Shown here piece after piece: positions 28,469 to 41,794 of a stretch of 64,000 nt of DNA. The stretch comes from Selaginella moellendorffii (lineage: Eukaryota > Streptophyta > Lycopodiopsida > Selaginellales > Selaginellaceae): NCBI RefSeq assembly GCF_000143415.4, contig NW_003314370.1, positions 87,546 to 151,545 on the forward strand, given 5' to 3'. How positions within the stretch are numbered: position 1 is the stretch's first letter; every line of letters begins with the position of its first letter. Both the position numbers and the translations under genes were made by a program. The notes beneath the pieces were generated by a model. That model was given only the letters and a program-made list of their open reading frames with translations. It made no database searches and had not been told where the DNA came from.

Positions 28469-28539
28469 GCTTCCAACGAGATTTGAACTCGTGACCTTTC
28501 GCTTACTAAGCGAGCGCACTACCACTGTGCTATGGAAGC
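28469..28539 (-). tRNA. tRNA-Thr (AGU anticodon)
   Basis: On the minus strand the sequence folds as a cloverleaf: acceptor stem GCTTCCA / TGGAAGC, D arm GCAC-AGTGGTA-GTGC, anticodon arm with loop TTAGTAA (anticodon AGT, threonine), and T arm ACGAG-TTCAAAT-CTCGT. A and B boxes (TAGCACAGTGG, GTTCAAATC) are present, and a TTTT run follows the 3' end as a Pol III terminator. The gene has no intron. One anticodon-stem pair (27-43) is a C-A mismatch. It sits between the divergent BEACH and TFIIH genes. Confidence 0.93.
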
Positions 28540-28763
28540 CTGGGCGTGACACAACCCTACATTGCCGCGCAGCACTTTTATTCATCTCATTTAAGCTTAA
28601 TGGATCGCCAACGCGCGTGAATCGCCACAGCCTACACAAGAATCTTCAATCTCTCGCATAGCGCATTCTCCAAAATCATGGAAGATCCTGGGCAGCCTTG
28701 GAGCTTCTCCGCCCTTAAAATATTAGGTGCTCTGTTTTCTAGGGCTAGGGTTTAGGCTCTTTC

Positions 28764-31392
28764 ATGGCGGGGGCGAGCGCGTCGTGGAGAGCCAAATCGC
28801 TCCCCAATCCCAAATCCGATGGAGTTCCTGGCATCCTCACGATGGTTTGCTTGCGTGCATTGAGATTTTGGCGATGGATTCTCATGTGGATGCGCACTAC
28901 AGACTCCCAGTGGCTTCAAATGGACTCCCAACATTCCAAATGCTGCGAAGGCGTTGAATGTCGATTACAGGTCCCTCAGAGGTAACTAAAAACTTGAGAT
29001 TTTTTTTTCCTAGCTTTGTTTTTCGCTTTGTCTTTCAGGCCAACGAGCTAGCAAAGAAGCTACATCCAAGAAGGCTATACTAAACTTGCTAACGGACTCC
29101 ACAGCGGTGAGTGTCTGTAAGTTTGCTTTTGCTCGTATCAATCGCGGAGTTTTTTCTTCTTTACACGCAGGTCCAATACTTTTTTGAGTTTGAGAACTTC
29201 GTTGACAGGGATGCTTCTCGCAATTTCCTTGGTACTTGTGCGTTTCTTCTTCCTTCACAAAGCTGATGGTTTTCTCCTTCTTTTCTTTTTTTCTAGCACC
29301 GTTTCTTGCAAACGCTGCAACTCCGATTGCTAACAACGAGCCGGCAGCTAACGAGGCTTCTACATCGGCACGTCCTCCGGGACAAAACGAAAGCCTCAAT
29401 CAGACTGAAATGGAGCGGCGAATAAAACTTTTGCAAGGAGACAGGCAGGCTCTCTTCCTTCGCTGCTTTTGCTTTAAAGCTGCTTTACGCGTGTGCCAGT
29501 GAGCTGCAAAGGCTTCATCAAAACCTCGTCATGAACCAGATTCTTTCCGAGCATGATTTCTGGGCTTCCAGAAAGGTACTTCAGAGTTTTTCTCGTAGAT
29601 TAATCAATAATTCAGCTTCTATCTGTGGAGTGCAGAAGACGGGAGATAATCACAAAATGAGGACTGGGATGGCAAGCACAATGCTTGCTGATATCCGTCC
29701 GATGGCCGATGGCCGGGTATGGGCTCTTTCTGAAGTTTAATGTGTTTCCAAAGCATCACATTCTTTCCTTCAGACGAACACGGTGACGTTTAACATCACG
29801 CCAGAGATCATTCATCAGGTTTGATAACTCCTTTATTATCCTGTCGTGATGAAGTTCTTATTTTTTGACTCAGATATTTGCGGAAAAGCCGGCTGTCCAT
29901 CGAGCTTTTCTGAACTTTGTACCATCAAAGGTACGGATGCTATGCAATAGAATGCTGACAGATTTTTTTCTGGTACCAATTGTAGATGACCGAAATAGCC
30001 TTCTGGACAAAGTACTGTAGGAACGATTATCTCCATCGGACTAAGAATGCCGCCGCAGCAACGGCTGAAGCACAAGATGACGAGGAGCTAGCAGTATTTG
30101 TGAACGACGATGACATTATTGCCAAAGAGTATCGCCGGAAAGTAAGCCGCCATTCTGAAACGATCATTTACTGACAGCGAAACAGATAAAACGAGTGGAT
30201 CCAACTTTAGACATCGCTGCAGACAATGCAGATTCTTCTCTGCCGGTAGGCCTACGATATGGTGCTCATGCTAAACTTCTCTAACGATGATTGGGTAGGG
30301 ACATGGAATTTACAGAGACAGAGCTAAGGATCCCATCGATGGCAACATGAGAAACAAACTAATGCGCGATATTAACAGGCATGGGGAAGTTGTGCTAGAA
30401 GGTCGACTCCTCGGTATGATGATCACAGCTCGTTTCATTACGATGATGACCGTGTGACTGTTGTTTCTAGAGGAAAACAGGAACGATGCAATGAGCATTG
30501 CTCAGGCTTTGGCAAAAGTCCAGCAACAAGGTTGCGTTTGGCTCGAGCTTGTAGAAGGTTGAAGCTGAGATTTTTGTGGCAGATACGAGGGTGGAGGAAA
30601 ACGATCGTAGAGCTAGAGCTATGACCGAGCTTGAAGATTTACAAGGCCCTCGAGGACTTCCGTCCGTTCCTCTTTCCATACAGGCATGCAATCAATAGCC
30701 AGGAAGATTTCACTGAGTGATTTTTCTTCCTTTTGGTGAACACAGGATCCTCGCAAGTATTTCGATGTACAAGCCAATACCAACATTGGAGCGAGTAGTT
30801 CTTCAACATTACATCCCAACGAGATCTTGCAGCGTTTGAGGCAGCAGATAGAAGAGTTCGAACACCAGGACGGGACAGCTCCTATAATTCCTGGATCTCT
30901 CGCTTTCAAGGTTTGGCATTTTGGCTCACATCCATTCACTCCCTCTCCACTGCTCTTTCCAACAGGTTTTAACCGAGCTCACGCAACAAGTCTCTAGTAC
31001 GCATCATTCTCTCGGAAGAACTGCCGAGAAGAATGTCCTTGACAGTCTACCACGCTCCGTGAGGGAAGCTTTACTTCAGGTAAGCTTTGTAGTTTTGCTG
31101 GCCTACTTAAGTTCTGGATATGTAGCACTCGTCATTCATCAATGAAGTCCTTCGACAGTTTTGGGCGACCTGTCCGATCACTTCAAACGCTCTTCTACAA
31201 AAGGTATAAACAAGTTCGCAAAATGGGTTTGCCAGTCTCAGCCTGTGGTCGTTTAGGCAAATCGTCTCAAGGATTGCATGGCTAAAGTCTACAACGAAAT
31301 ACAGGTAAATCTCGTCGAGTTCCTCTTTGCGTAAAAACGAAAAACTTTTGACAGGCTTTGAAAAGCTCGGTGCAATCGGAGCATCGCCACCA
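28764..31392 (+). CDS. TFIIH subunit p62 / Tfb1 (BSD domains), 3' end lost in assembly gap
   Basis: At least 19 exons, most introns about 50-65 bp. p62 is a core subunit of TFIIH, needed for transcription initiation and nucleotide excision repair. The N-terminal PH-like domain is split over four exons (GVPGILTM, FKWTPNIPNAAKALNVDYRSL, AILNLLTDSTA, VQYFFEFENFVDRDASRNFL). The two BSD domains follow (ELQRLHQNLVMNQILSEHDF; MTEIAFWTKYCRNDYLHR), then the conserved DPIDGN, DPRKYFDVQ, and C-terminal SFINEVLRQFWA and AKVYNEIQ helices. The exon starting at about 31,355 runs into the N run, so only the last few dozen residues are missing. Two introns (about 29445-29499 and 30684-30745) have GC donors. 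A CTAGGGTTTAGG telo-box lies 8 bases before the ATG. Confidence 0.92.
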
Positions 31393-31492
31393 NNNNNNNN
31401 NNNNNNNNNNNNNNNNNNNNNNNNNNNNNNNNNNNNNNNNNNNNNNNNNNNNNNNNNNNNNNNNNNNNNNNNNNNNNNNNNNNNNNNNNNNN
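31393..31492. other. Assembly gap (100 N)
   Basis: Exactly 100 N, a conventional placeholder, so true length is unknown. It hides the 3' ends of both TFIIH p62 (plus strand) and SF3A2 (minus strand), which converge here. Confidence 0.99.
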
Positions 31493-32273
31493 CGAAACGG
31501 TGTGGATTCATTACCTTGAAGGCGATAATCTCGTAAGGCTCGGCCGCGAAGAGGAGATACTGCCACTCCTTTTCGTTCGGTTCCAGCTTCTGCTCAAACG
31601 AGGACATCAAGCGGTACCGTGGCTTGGCATTGTCCTCGATCTCCGGATAAGCAATCTATAAGACAAGAACACGGAGTTTCAGCTAAGAATCGTGTCTGGC
31701 AAAGTGAAAACTCACCTGAAAGAGTAGAGAGCGTTGTTGCGTCTCTGCGTCGTATTGTTTCGTGACTTTGTAACCGGGCCGGCCAATCTTAACTGGAGGA
31801 GACACAACACAACACTTAGAAAAATCCAAAGAGATGGTCTTTTTCTCCATACCTGTCTTGCGTGGGTTGAGCTTTCTCTTGAGTGGCTGTGGCTGAATAG
31901 GCTGATCTTTAGCATCCCGAGCCGCGCGCTTGGCCAAATTCGTCTGGTGTCGCTTGCCTTGCGTGTGTGCCAAGTAGTTCCCCTCATTGTTGTGCAGCGT
32001 CAAGCAAAGCTTACACTCGTAGCTGCCAAAACCAAAGGAATTTCAATGCCATCACTCGCCCAATCTCGAGAAAAACAGCGGACATTCTCCTCCAAGAGAA
32101 AAACATGAAAGAGAGACATACCTTCCCAAGTGATTGCGCATGAAGTAGGGGTCCTTGCCCAGGTCGATCGTCTCGATGGCGAGGCGCCGGAGACGCTCGC
32201 GCCTATCGATCGCCTCATTCTGAGCCGACGCCGCGCCACCGCTCCCGGGCTTGCTCCCCCACTCCCTGTCCAT
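31493..32273 (-). CDS. SF3A2: Splicing factor 3A subunit 2 (SF3a66), C-terminal part missing in the gap
   Basis: Exons 32273-32122, 32022-31853, 31792-31716 and 31655-about 31515 give about 180 residues before the gap. SF3a66 is part of the U2 snRNP and contacts the branch-site region. The N-terminus (MDREWGSKPGSGGAASAQNE), the U1-type C2H2 finger split by intron 1 (YECKLCLTLHNNEGNYLAHTQGKRHQTNL), and VKIGRPGYKVTKQYD followed by FEQKLEPNEKEWQYLLFAAEPYEIIAFK are diagnostic. In homologues roughly 30-40 conserved residues follow, sometimes with a Pro-rich tail, and these must lie in or beyond the N run. The P450 remnant lies immediately upstream on the same strand. Confidence 0.95.
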
Positions 32274-32293
32274 CGCGCTCCTAGCAAAAAGCC

Positions 32294-34091
<1,798 letters not shown>

Positions 34092-34283
34092 CGAACTTTC
34101 AGGAGAGAAAAATCGTTACCAGATTTTTATAAAGTACTGCATTGCCGAAACAGACACGCCGGGGCGAATTCCTCAATGGCTTCTAAGTTCGAGGACGAGA
34201 TGATACACACAAAGGCATATAGAATCGACATATTCATTTCAGCCACGTCATAACCAAACAATGTGAACCACGCTAACTATAAG

Positions 34284-35554
34284 TTAATGTCTAAGAAAAT
34301 ACCCCACCAGGACACCCAAGATTCCCACAAAAAAAACGAAAAAGAGTGAATAACCATGCCCTCTCGAGGTTGTGGTGTGATTGCTAGAGACTTTAGCATT
34401 GGCCTGCAACGGATCCTACTTTAAAAAAGAACTAGAAAAACTAAATTCCGTACCAGTTCTTGTTCGAGCTCTCGCGTTTGATGCTTTGCCAAGTCGCGCT
34501 CGTTCGACAGTGTTGTCAAGGATGCTCGTGCCTGCAAGCAACAGATAGCTTAAAACTCACGTTCACGATACTTGTTACCTCTGCAATCTTGCTCTCAAGT
34601 TCACCGGCAGTTTTAGGCCCCTGTAAACCAACAACGTGTACATCAGAGTTTCGTGCAGCTAAAAGGTATGAAAAGTCTTACGTCTCTCAGTGAAAAGATC
34701 CAGTCTCCATTGTCGGCTTTTGATGGAGAAACAGTTTCTTCGGCGGACTCGGGAACCGGAGACGGAGGTTGAGGCGGAGAGACATAGACAACTTTCAGCT
34801 TGTTCTCGAACACCTCCGCCCCATTCTCTTTGTTAAACTGCACCAAAACAATTCTAAACCAACGATGTTTAGAAAGCTATGAACTGACCAGCTCCTGGGA
34901 CACTTCTTGAAACTGAGCACCCTCCGGTGCTCGAACACTTTGCACAAGGAACTTGTCCTTGCACTGCTGCAGGTCTGGGGGATAGTCTCGTTGTGCTTGC
35001 ATGGTGACTGCAGCAAACAAGCACGGGGTCAATCTTAATAGAAAAAAAAAAAAAAAAAAGGAAGAGAGAACATACTGATAATGTCAACGCTGCCATGAGG
35101 TGGAACAAAACCAGCATTCGGACGAACAGAATATTTCTTTGGTGATGTAGTTTTCACCTGGAAATAAAAAGAACAAAGAATTAGAGCACACACACAGACG
35201 TATCATTTCATCCTTGGTTACCTTAAACGCCACATACTCGTCGGTGTTATTCTTGAGCTCCAAGGGGCAAGCAATTTGCTTCTTCAACTCAACTATTTCC
35301 AGCAAAACAAAGAGAGCGAGCGAAATTAGGACAAAGCTTAGATCCAAAAGTCTTCGCAAGCTGGACCTCTATTCTGGGGGGCAACAAATGTCTACCTCTC
35401 CGAAGCCTTCCAGCCTTGATTGGAAAGCCTAGGCACGAAATCGAGAGAAATTTTTACTCTACTAGACCGCGGAATCCACACAAAACACAGGGTCGAGAAT
35501 CTTACAGGGGAATTTGAGCTCCGTCGGCTGGAAACTCAGAAGCTCGCTCGGCAT
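34284..35554 (-). CDS. VAP27-type vesicle-associated membrane protein (8 exons)
   Basis: Exons 35554-35506, 35292-35222, 35157-35076, 35007-34889, 34837-34682, 34620-34579, 34531-34454 and 34403-34284 total 238 residues. An N-terminal MSP domain (MPSELLSFQPTELKFPFELKK, DEYVAFKVKTTSPKKYSVRP, GSVDIIITMQAQRDYP, CKDKFLVQSV) binds FFAT-type motifs. A Pro-rich linker, a coiled coil (ESKIAEARASLTTLSNERDLAKH) and a C-terminal membrane anchor (LFFVFFVGILGVLVGYF) follow. VAPs are ER-resident tethers at membrane contact sites. The short first exon (49 nt) and a 213-bp intron are easily missed; a run of 18 A lies in an intron near 35,042. An AACCCTAAA box lies about 185 bp upstream. Confidence 0.93.
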
Positions 35555-35945
35555 CGTGCCCGATTCTCGATCTCCCTGTTTTCACCGCTGCGCTGCGAAT
35601 TCTTATTTCCACCCCTGCCATTCCGGAAGATCATCAGCCAAAAACAGGCGCTCAGATCTGGACGCTCTTGCCTGGATCCACCAATTCCGCGATATTTACA
35701 TGGATCCAATGCTGCGCCTTGCTCGCGTCTAGCCAAGAACCCTAAATCCAATCGTCCAGAAAGAATGTGACCCGAGTAGCACCTGATAGAAGGGTAACGC
35801 AGAAGTATCACCGCGCCACGTTGGCAGTGACGTGGACGTGGGATAAAACCAGCGAAGAGAAAAACAATGGAAAGCACAGCTAGCGAGCGCTTCGAGATCG
35901 CGGCAAGAACATAAAAAACAAAAAAAAAAAAAAAAAACAAAAGAG

Positions 35946-35948
<3 letters not shown>

Positions 35949-35983
<35 letters not shown>

Positions 35984-35985
35984 AG
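35949..35985. repeat. (GA)n microsatellite next to an A-run
   Basis: About 16 GA units at 35,949-35,980, preceded by an A-rich run at 35,920-35,940. It lies in the 3' flank of the N-myristoyltransferase gene. Confidence 0.95.
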
Positions 35986-36019
35986 AGAGGGGACGAACGA
36001 TCGATCGAAGCTTTGGTGA

Positions 36020-37240
36020 TCAAAGTAAAACCAGTCCCAATTCCGCTGGCTTGAGCGCCTCCTTCATCCTGTAGTTGTAGAGGTAGTAGTGTAAGTGGCC
36101 ATCGCCGGGGCCAAACTTGAGCTCCTTGAGGAAATCCTCGTTGTGCATGATGTCGAGCGCGTTGAAAACATCGTAGTCGCAGCGCTTGGCCATGATCAAG
36201 ACGTCGTTCATCAGCTGCGCGATCGGCGTCGCGCCGGAGACGTTGTAGTACGAGTAGGCCGCCTTGAGCACCGAGTACTGCTCGTTCCCAATCACGGTCG
36301 ACGGCAGCGTGTAGAAGCTCGCGAAGTCGGTCACCTCGCGGCTCTCGGGGTTCTCCACGACGTAGCTGTTGACGACGTTCTCCAAGGGGAGCAGCCAGTA
36401 CTCGACGTCGGCCTCGGTGAAGAGCGGCGCCACCGAGAACTGCGCCAGGTAGCCGCGCAGCAGCGCCGTCACCTTGGCGACGTCGCGCCGCTCCATGGCC
36501 CGGAACCCCGGCGTCACCGTCTCCCTGGGCAGGCGGTACAGCCGGATGGTCCGGCTCATGGTGTTCCTGGCGCCCAGCCGCGAGAACCCCACGTCGATGA
36601 GCTTCTTCGGGTTGAGCGAGCGGTGCCAGTACTGGCAAGTCGCCACAGGGGTCGGCAGCACGACGCCGGCGGTATAGGCAGCGTGCCACAGGTTCTCCAG
36701 ATGAACTCTCCGCGTCACCTCCTTGATGAGCACCGGTGCGAGGCGCTTGGATCGCAGCTTCTTGTGCACGCACAGGAAGTTGATCTCGGCCATGTTGATC
36801 ACCGACTCCTTGACGCGGATCCGGGCCGGGACGCCGGTGATGAAGGCGACGAGCTTCTTGGAGGTCTTTGCTCGGACGCCGATGTGCCAGTTGGGGAAGT
36901 AGCCCGGCGGGCGGAGCGCCCAGCGCAGGAAATCCACCGAGTAGTCGAAGCGAAACATGTTGTCATCGTCCTCGACGTAGTTGTTGGTGAGCAGCGCGTA
37001 GATTTCCGCCATGGCGTCCTCCGAGTTGACGTCGCAGGTGCACCACTCGTAGCTGCTGGGGAGATTGTAGGGCTCCTGCTTCACCTCGGACGGCGGCGTC
37101 GCCGGCTCGATCGATCCGTCGGGCAGATCGGCATTCTCCTTGTCCCTGTACTGACCTACGGGCTGCGTCTCCCAGAATTGGTGCCGCTTGCTCTCCGGCG
37201 ACGCGCGCATCTCGGGCGAAAGAACGCCGCGCCGGTACAT
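36020..37240 (-). CDS. NMT1: Glycylpeptide N-tetradecanoyltransferase (N-myristoyltransferase), intronless
   Basis: One uninterrupted frame of 406 residues, a typical NMT length. The enzyme transfers myristate from myristoyl-CoA to N-terminal glycines. The domain begins YNLPSSYEWCTCDVNSED; YVEDDDNMFRFDYSVDFLRWALRPPGY, WHIGVRAKTSKKLVAFI, EINFLCVHKKLRSKRLAPVL (acyl-CoA site) and the C-terminal FGPGDGHLHYYLYNYR are all conserved. It ends GLVLL, matching the family rule that the C-terminal leucine carboxylate acts as catalytic base. The GC-rich coding region gives a long open frame on the opposite strand, which is an artefact. It is divergent from the PPR gene, the ATGs being 98 bp apart; AACCCTAAA lies at 37,276-37,284. 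Confidence 0.97.
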   Translation of the reverse strand: MYRRGVLSPEMRASPESKRHQFWETQPVGQYRDKENADLPDGSIEPATPPSEVKQEPYNLPSSYEWCTCDVNSEDAMAEIYALLTNNYVEDDDNMFRFDYSVDFLRWALRPPGYFPNWHIGVRAKTSKKLVAFITGVPARIRVKESVINMAEINFLCVHKKLRSKRLAPVLIKEVTRRVHLENLWHAAYTAGVVLPTPVATCQYWHRSLNPKKLIDVGFSRLGARNTMSRTIRLYRLPRETVTPGFRAMERRDVAKVTALLRGYLAQFSVAPLFTEADVEYWLLPLENVVNSYVVENPESREVTDFASFYTLPSTVIGNEQYSVLKAAYSYYNVSGATPIAQLMNDVLIMAKRCDYDVFNALDIMHNEDFLKELKFGPGDGHLHYYLYNYRMKEALKPAELGLVLL

Positions 37241-37338
37241 TTAGCTCCCCCTCTTTGTTCCTCGCCCCGCCCAAGAACCCTAAAATTTCATAGCCCGCCC
37301 CGCCGTCGATATAATCGCGCGGGAGACGTGGCCCCGCC

Positions 37339-39321
37339 ATGCCCGTCCGTTTCGGGGATCCCACAGCGCCTGGATCTCGCGACGCCGCGGCCATAATCCC
37401 CCCCGAGCGCCTCGTCCGCGCGCGATTCGACGATGCCAGCTTCCAGGAGTACCACGCGCTCGCCTGCTGCGTCAAATCGTGCTCCAAGGCCAAGGATCTG
37501 GCCGAGGCGGTGGCGATCCACGGCCGGATCAAGGCCTCCAGCTACGCCGCCGATCGCTACCTCAAGAATCTGCTCATGGACATGTACAGCAAATGCGGCA
37601 GCCTGGAGCACGTCCGATCGGTGTTCCAGAGCCTGGACCGCGGCGATCGCAACGCATTCTCGTGGAACATCATGGTGTCCGCTCTGGGGAGGAACGGGCA
37701 TCTGGAGGAGGCGCGCAAGATGTACGAGGACATGCCCGAGAAGAGCACCGTGGGCGCAAACGCGATGATCAACGCCTACGCCAAGGGTGGGCATCTCGCG
37801 GAAGCCCTAGACGTCTTCGCCAGGATCCCCAAGAAGGACGTGGTCTCGTGGACGAGCATCGTCACCGCATATGCCGAGAACGGGCATATTCTCGAGGCTC
37901 GGCGGATATTCGACAAGATGCCCGACAAGAACGTCGTCTCGTGGACGGCCATGATCACCGGCTACATCGAGAATGGCAGCCTGGGCGAGGCGCGCCGCCT
38001 CTTCGACGCCATGCCCGTACGGAATATCTCCTCGTGGAACAACATGGTCAAGGGATATGCCATGTACGGGCATACGGAGGAGGCCCGCGCGGTGTTTGAC
38101 GACATGCCGCAGAAGAACGTCATCTCCTGGACGTGCATGGTGACGGCGTACGCCCAGAAGGGGAATCTCCGCGAGGCACGGGGTATATTCGATGCCATGC
38201 CCGACAAGAATGTCGTGTCGTGGAACGCAATGATCACGGCATATGCCCAGTACGGGTATCTGGGGAAGGCAAAGCGGATATTCGACGCGATGCCCAAGAG
38301 GGACCCGGTGACCTGGACGGCGATGGTCACCGCATTTGCCCAGCACGGGGATATTCTCCAGGCGAGGGCGCTCTTCGAAAAGATGCCGCAGAAGGTTCTC
38401 GTGTCGTACAACGCCATGGTGGCGGCATACGCCCAGAATGGTGACGTGGACGAGTCCCGGCGGCTGTTCGACGCCATGGAGCAGCGCAACGTCGCGAGCT
38501 GGAACGCGATGATCTCCGGCTACGTGAAGAACGGCCGGGGGTGGGATGCCCTAGAGATCTTCAAGCTCATGGATCTCGCGGGGATGCATCCCAACGACAT
38601 CACTTTCATGAGCGCGATCGATGCCTGCGCGGACCTCCAGGCGCTGCTCGAGGGCCAGATCCTCCACGCGGAGATCACGGCCAGCGGTACGGAGCCCGAC
38701 GCGTACCTCCGCAATGCGCTGCTTCACATGTACGGCCGCTGCGGCAGCCTCGCCATGGCCGAGTCGCTCTTCGACGATATGCCCGACCGGGATCGCTGGT
38801 CGTGGAATGTGATGATCTCCTCGTATGCCCACGCCGGGCATACCAGGAGATCGCTCGCGTTCTTCGCGGAGATGGCGCTGGATGGGATCACGCCCGATGG
38901 AGTGACGTTCGTGGCCGTGCTGGGGGCTTGCAGCCACGCCGGACGCGTCGATCTGGGCTGCCACTACTTCGTCTCGATGAGCACGGATTACTCCATGGCG
39001 CGGGACGTGGATCACGACCTCTATGTGTGTCTGATCGATGTTCTTGGGCGGTCCGGGTGGATCAAGGAGGCCGAGGATTTGATCGCAAACATGCCCTTCC
39101 AGCCCGATTCCGTGGCGTGGGCGACGCTCCTGGGCGGGTATAGGAACTATGGGAGTCTTGGGAGAGGGGCGCAGCAGGCCGCGCAGTGTGTCTTTCAGCT
39201 GGATCCAGAGGACTCGGCGCCGTATGTGTTGCTCCACAATTTGTACAAATCGGGTAGGAGGAGGCAAGAGGGCGATGGCGATTTCGAGCAAGCGATGAAG
39301 CCCACCATGGGGTATTTCTGA
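37339..39321 (+). CDS. PLS-class PPR protein, S-motif array with partial E1 (660 aa, intronless)
   Basis: PPR proteins bind organelle RNA base by base. Here about nine consecutive motifs of exactly 31 residues (for example VVSWTAMITGYIENGSLGEA, residues 196 onward) form an uninterrupted S-type array. P-like and L-like motifs follow (GMHPNDITFMSAIDACADLQ, SGTEPDAYLRNALLHMYGRC), then a stretch matching the E1 motif (PDSVAWATLLGGYRNYG and YVLLHNLYKSGRR). The protein ends about 20 residues later; no E2 or DYW domain is present, so if it edits RNA it needs a DYW partner in trans. The N-terminus is short and only weakly like a transit peptide. Long S arrays are known from lycophyte PPR proteins. 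Gene structure is intronless, as usual for this class. Confidence 0.93.
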   Translation: MPVRFGDPTAPGSRDAAAIIPPERLVRARFDDASFQEYHALACCVKSCSKAKDLAEAVAIHGRIKASSYAADRYLKNLLMDMYSKCGSLEHVRSVFQSLDRGDRNAFSWNIMVSALGRNGHLEEARKMYEDMPEKSTVGANAMINAYAKGGHLAEALDVFARIPKKDVVSWTSIVTAYAENGHILEARRIFDKMPDKNVVSWTAMITGYIENGSLGEARRLFDAMPVRNISSWNNMVKGYAMYGHTEEARAVFDDMPQKNVISWTCMVTAYAQKGNLREARGIFDAMPDKNVVSWNAMITAYAQYGYLGKAKRIFDAMPKRDPVTWTAMVTAFAQHGDILQARALFEKMPQKVLVSYNAMVAAYAQNGDVDESRRLFDAMEQRNVASWNAMISGYVKNGRGWDALEIFKLMDLAGMHPNDITFMSAIDACADLQALLEGQILHAEITASGTEPDAYLRNALLHMYGRCGSLAMAESLFDDMPDRDRWSWNVMISSYAHAGHTRRSLAFFAEMALDGITPDGVTFVAVLGACSHAGRVDLGCHYFVSMSTDYSMARDVDHDLYVCLIDVLGRSGWIKEAEDLIANMPFQPDSVAWATLLGGYRNYGSLGRGAQQAAQCVFQLDPEDSAPYVLLHNLYKSGRRRQEGDGDFEQAMKPTMGYF

Positions 39322-39490
39322 GGATCGATCGAGCAATATGAGAATATCCGAAATATCCAAGAACATTTTTGGCGCCAAGCATGGATCGTAGCCGACTGCG
39401 CGAGTTTCGGGTCTAAATGCTATGATCGCGGAAGGCTCGATCGTCTTGAAAGACCACCAATTCCTGCAAGAGCTATCCTTCGCCAATTGA

Positions 39491-41418
<1,928 letters not shown>

Positions 41419-41794
41419 ATCACACTCCCTGGGAAAAAAGCTGGGGAAGAACTTTTTTGGCGGTAAATTTTGAATTTGAATTAAAAGTTCCGGCGCGTAA
41501 GATATGGCGAAACCAACGGTACAGATTGGACATACCGTTCCGTGGCGGAAAGTCCCATTTGTTTGGAGAAGAATATATATCCAGATATGAACAAGGGGTT
41601 TTGTCTGGAACCCTAATTCCGGGAGAGAGAGAGAGGGAGAGATTAGGGCTCGTGGGATGCTGCATCGCGCTCCAATTTCCTATTCCTCGATGCCGCATTC
41701 TGCCCCAATGCGCCATCTCCTCTGGTAAGATCGTGATTCTACCGTTTGCCCGAATTCCCGGAATTCCCCGCCAAGGGCAGGCGATTCTTCCACG

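Noticed and set aside
28422-28661. 79-residue frame with RFELVTFRLLS
   Set aside because: This is the well-known false protein from translating across a tRNA gene; the tRNA-Thr explains it.
36095-37396. 433-residue open frame on the plus strand
   Set aside because: It is antisense to N-myristoyltransferase, is rich in Arg, Val, His and Asp, has no known domain and simply reflects GC-rich third positions of the real gene.
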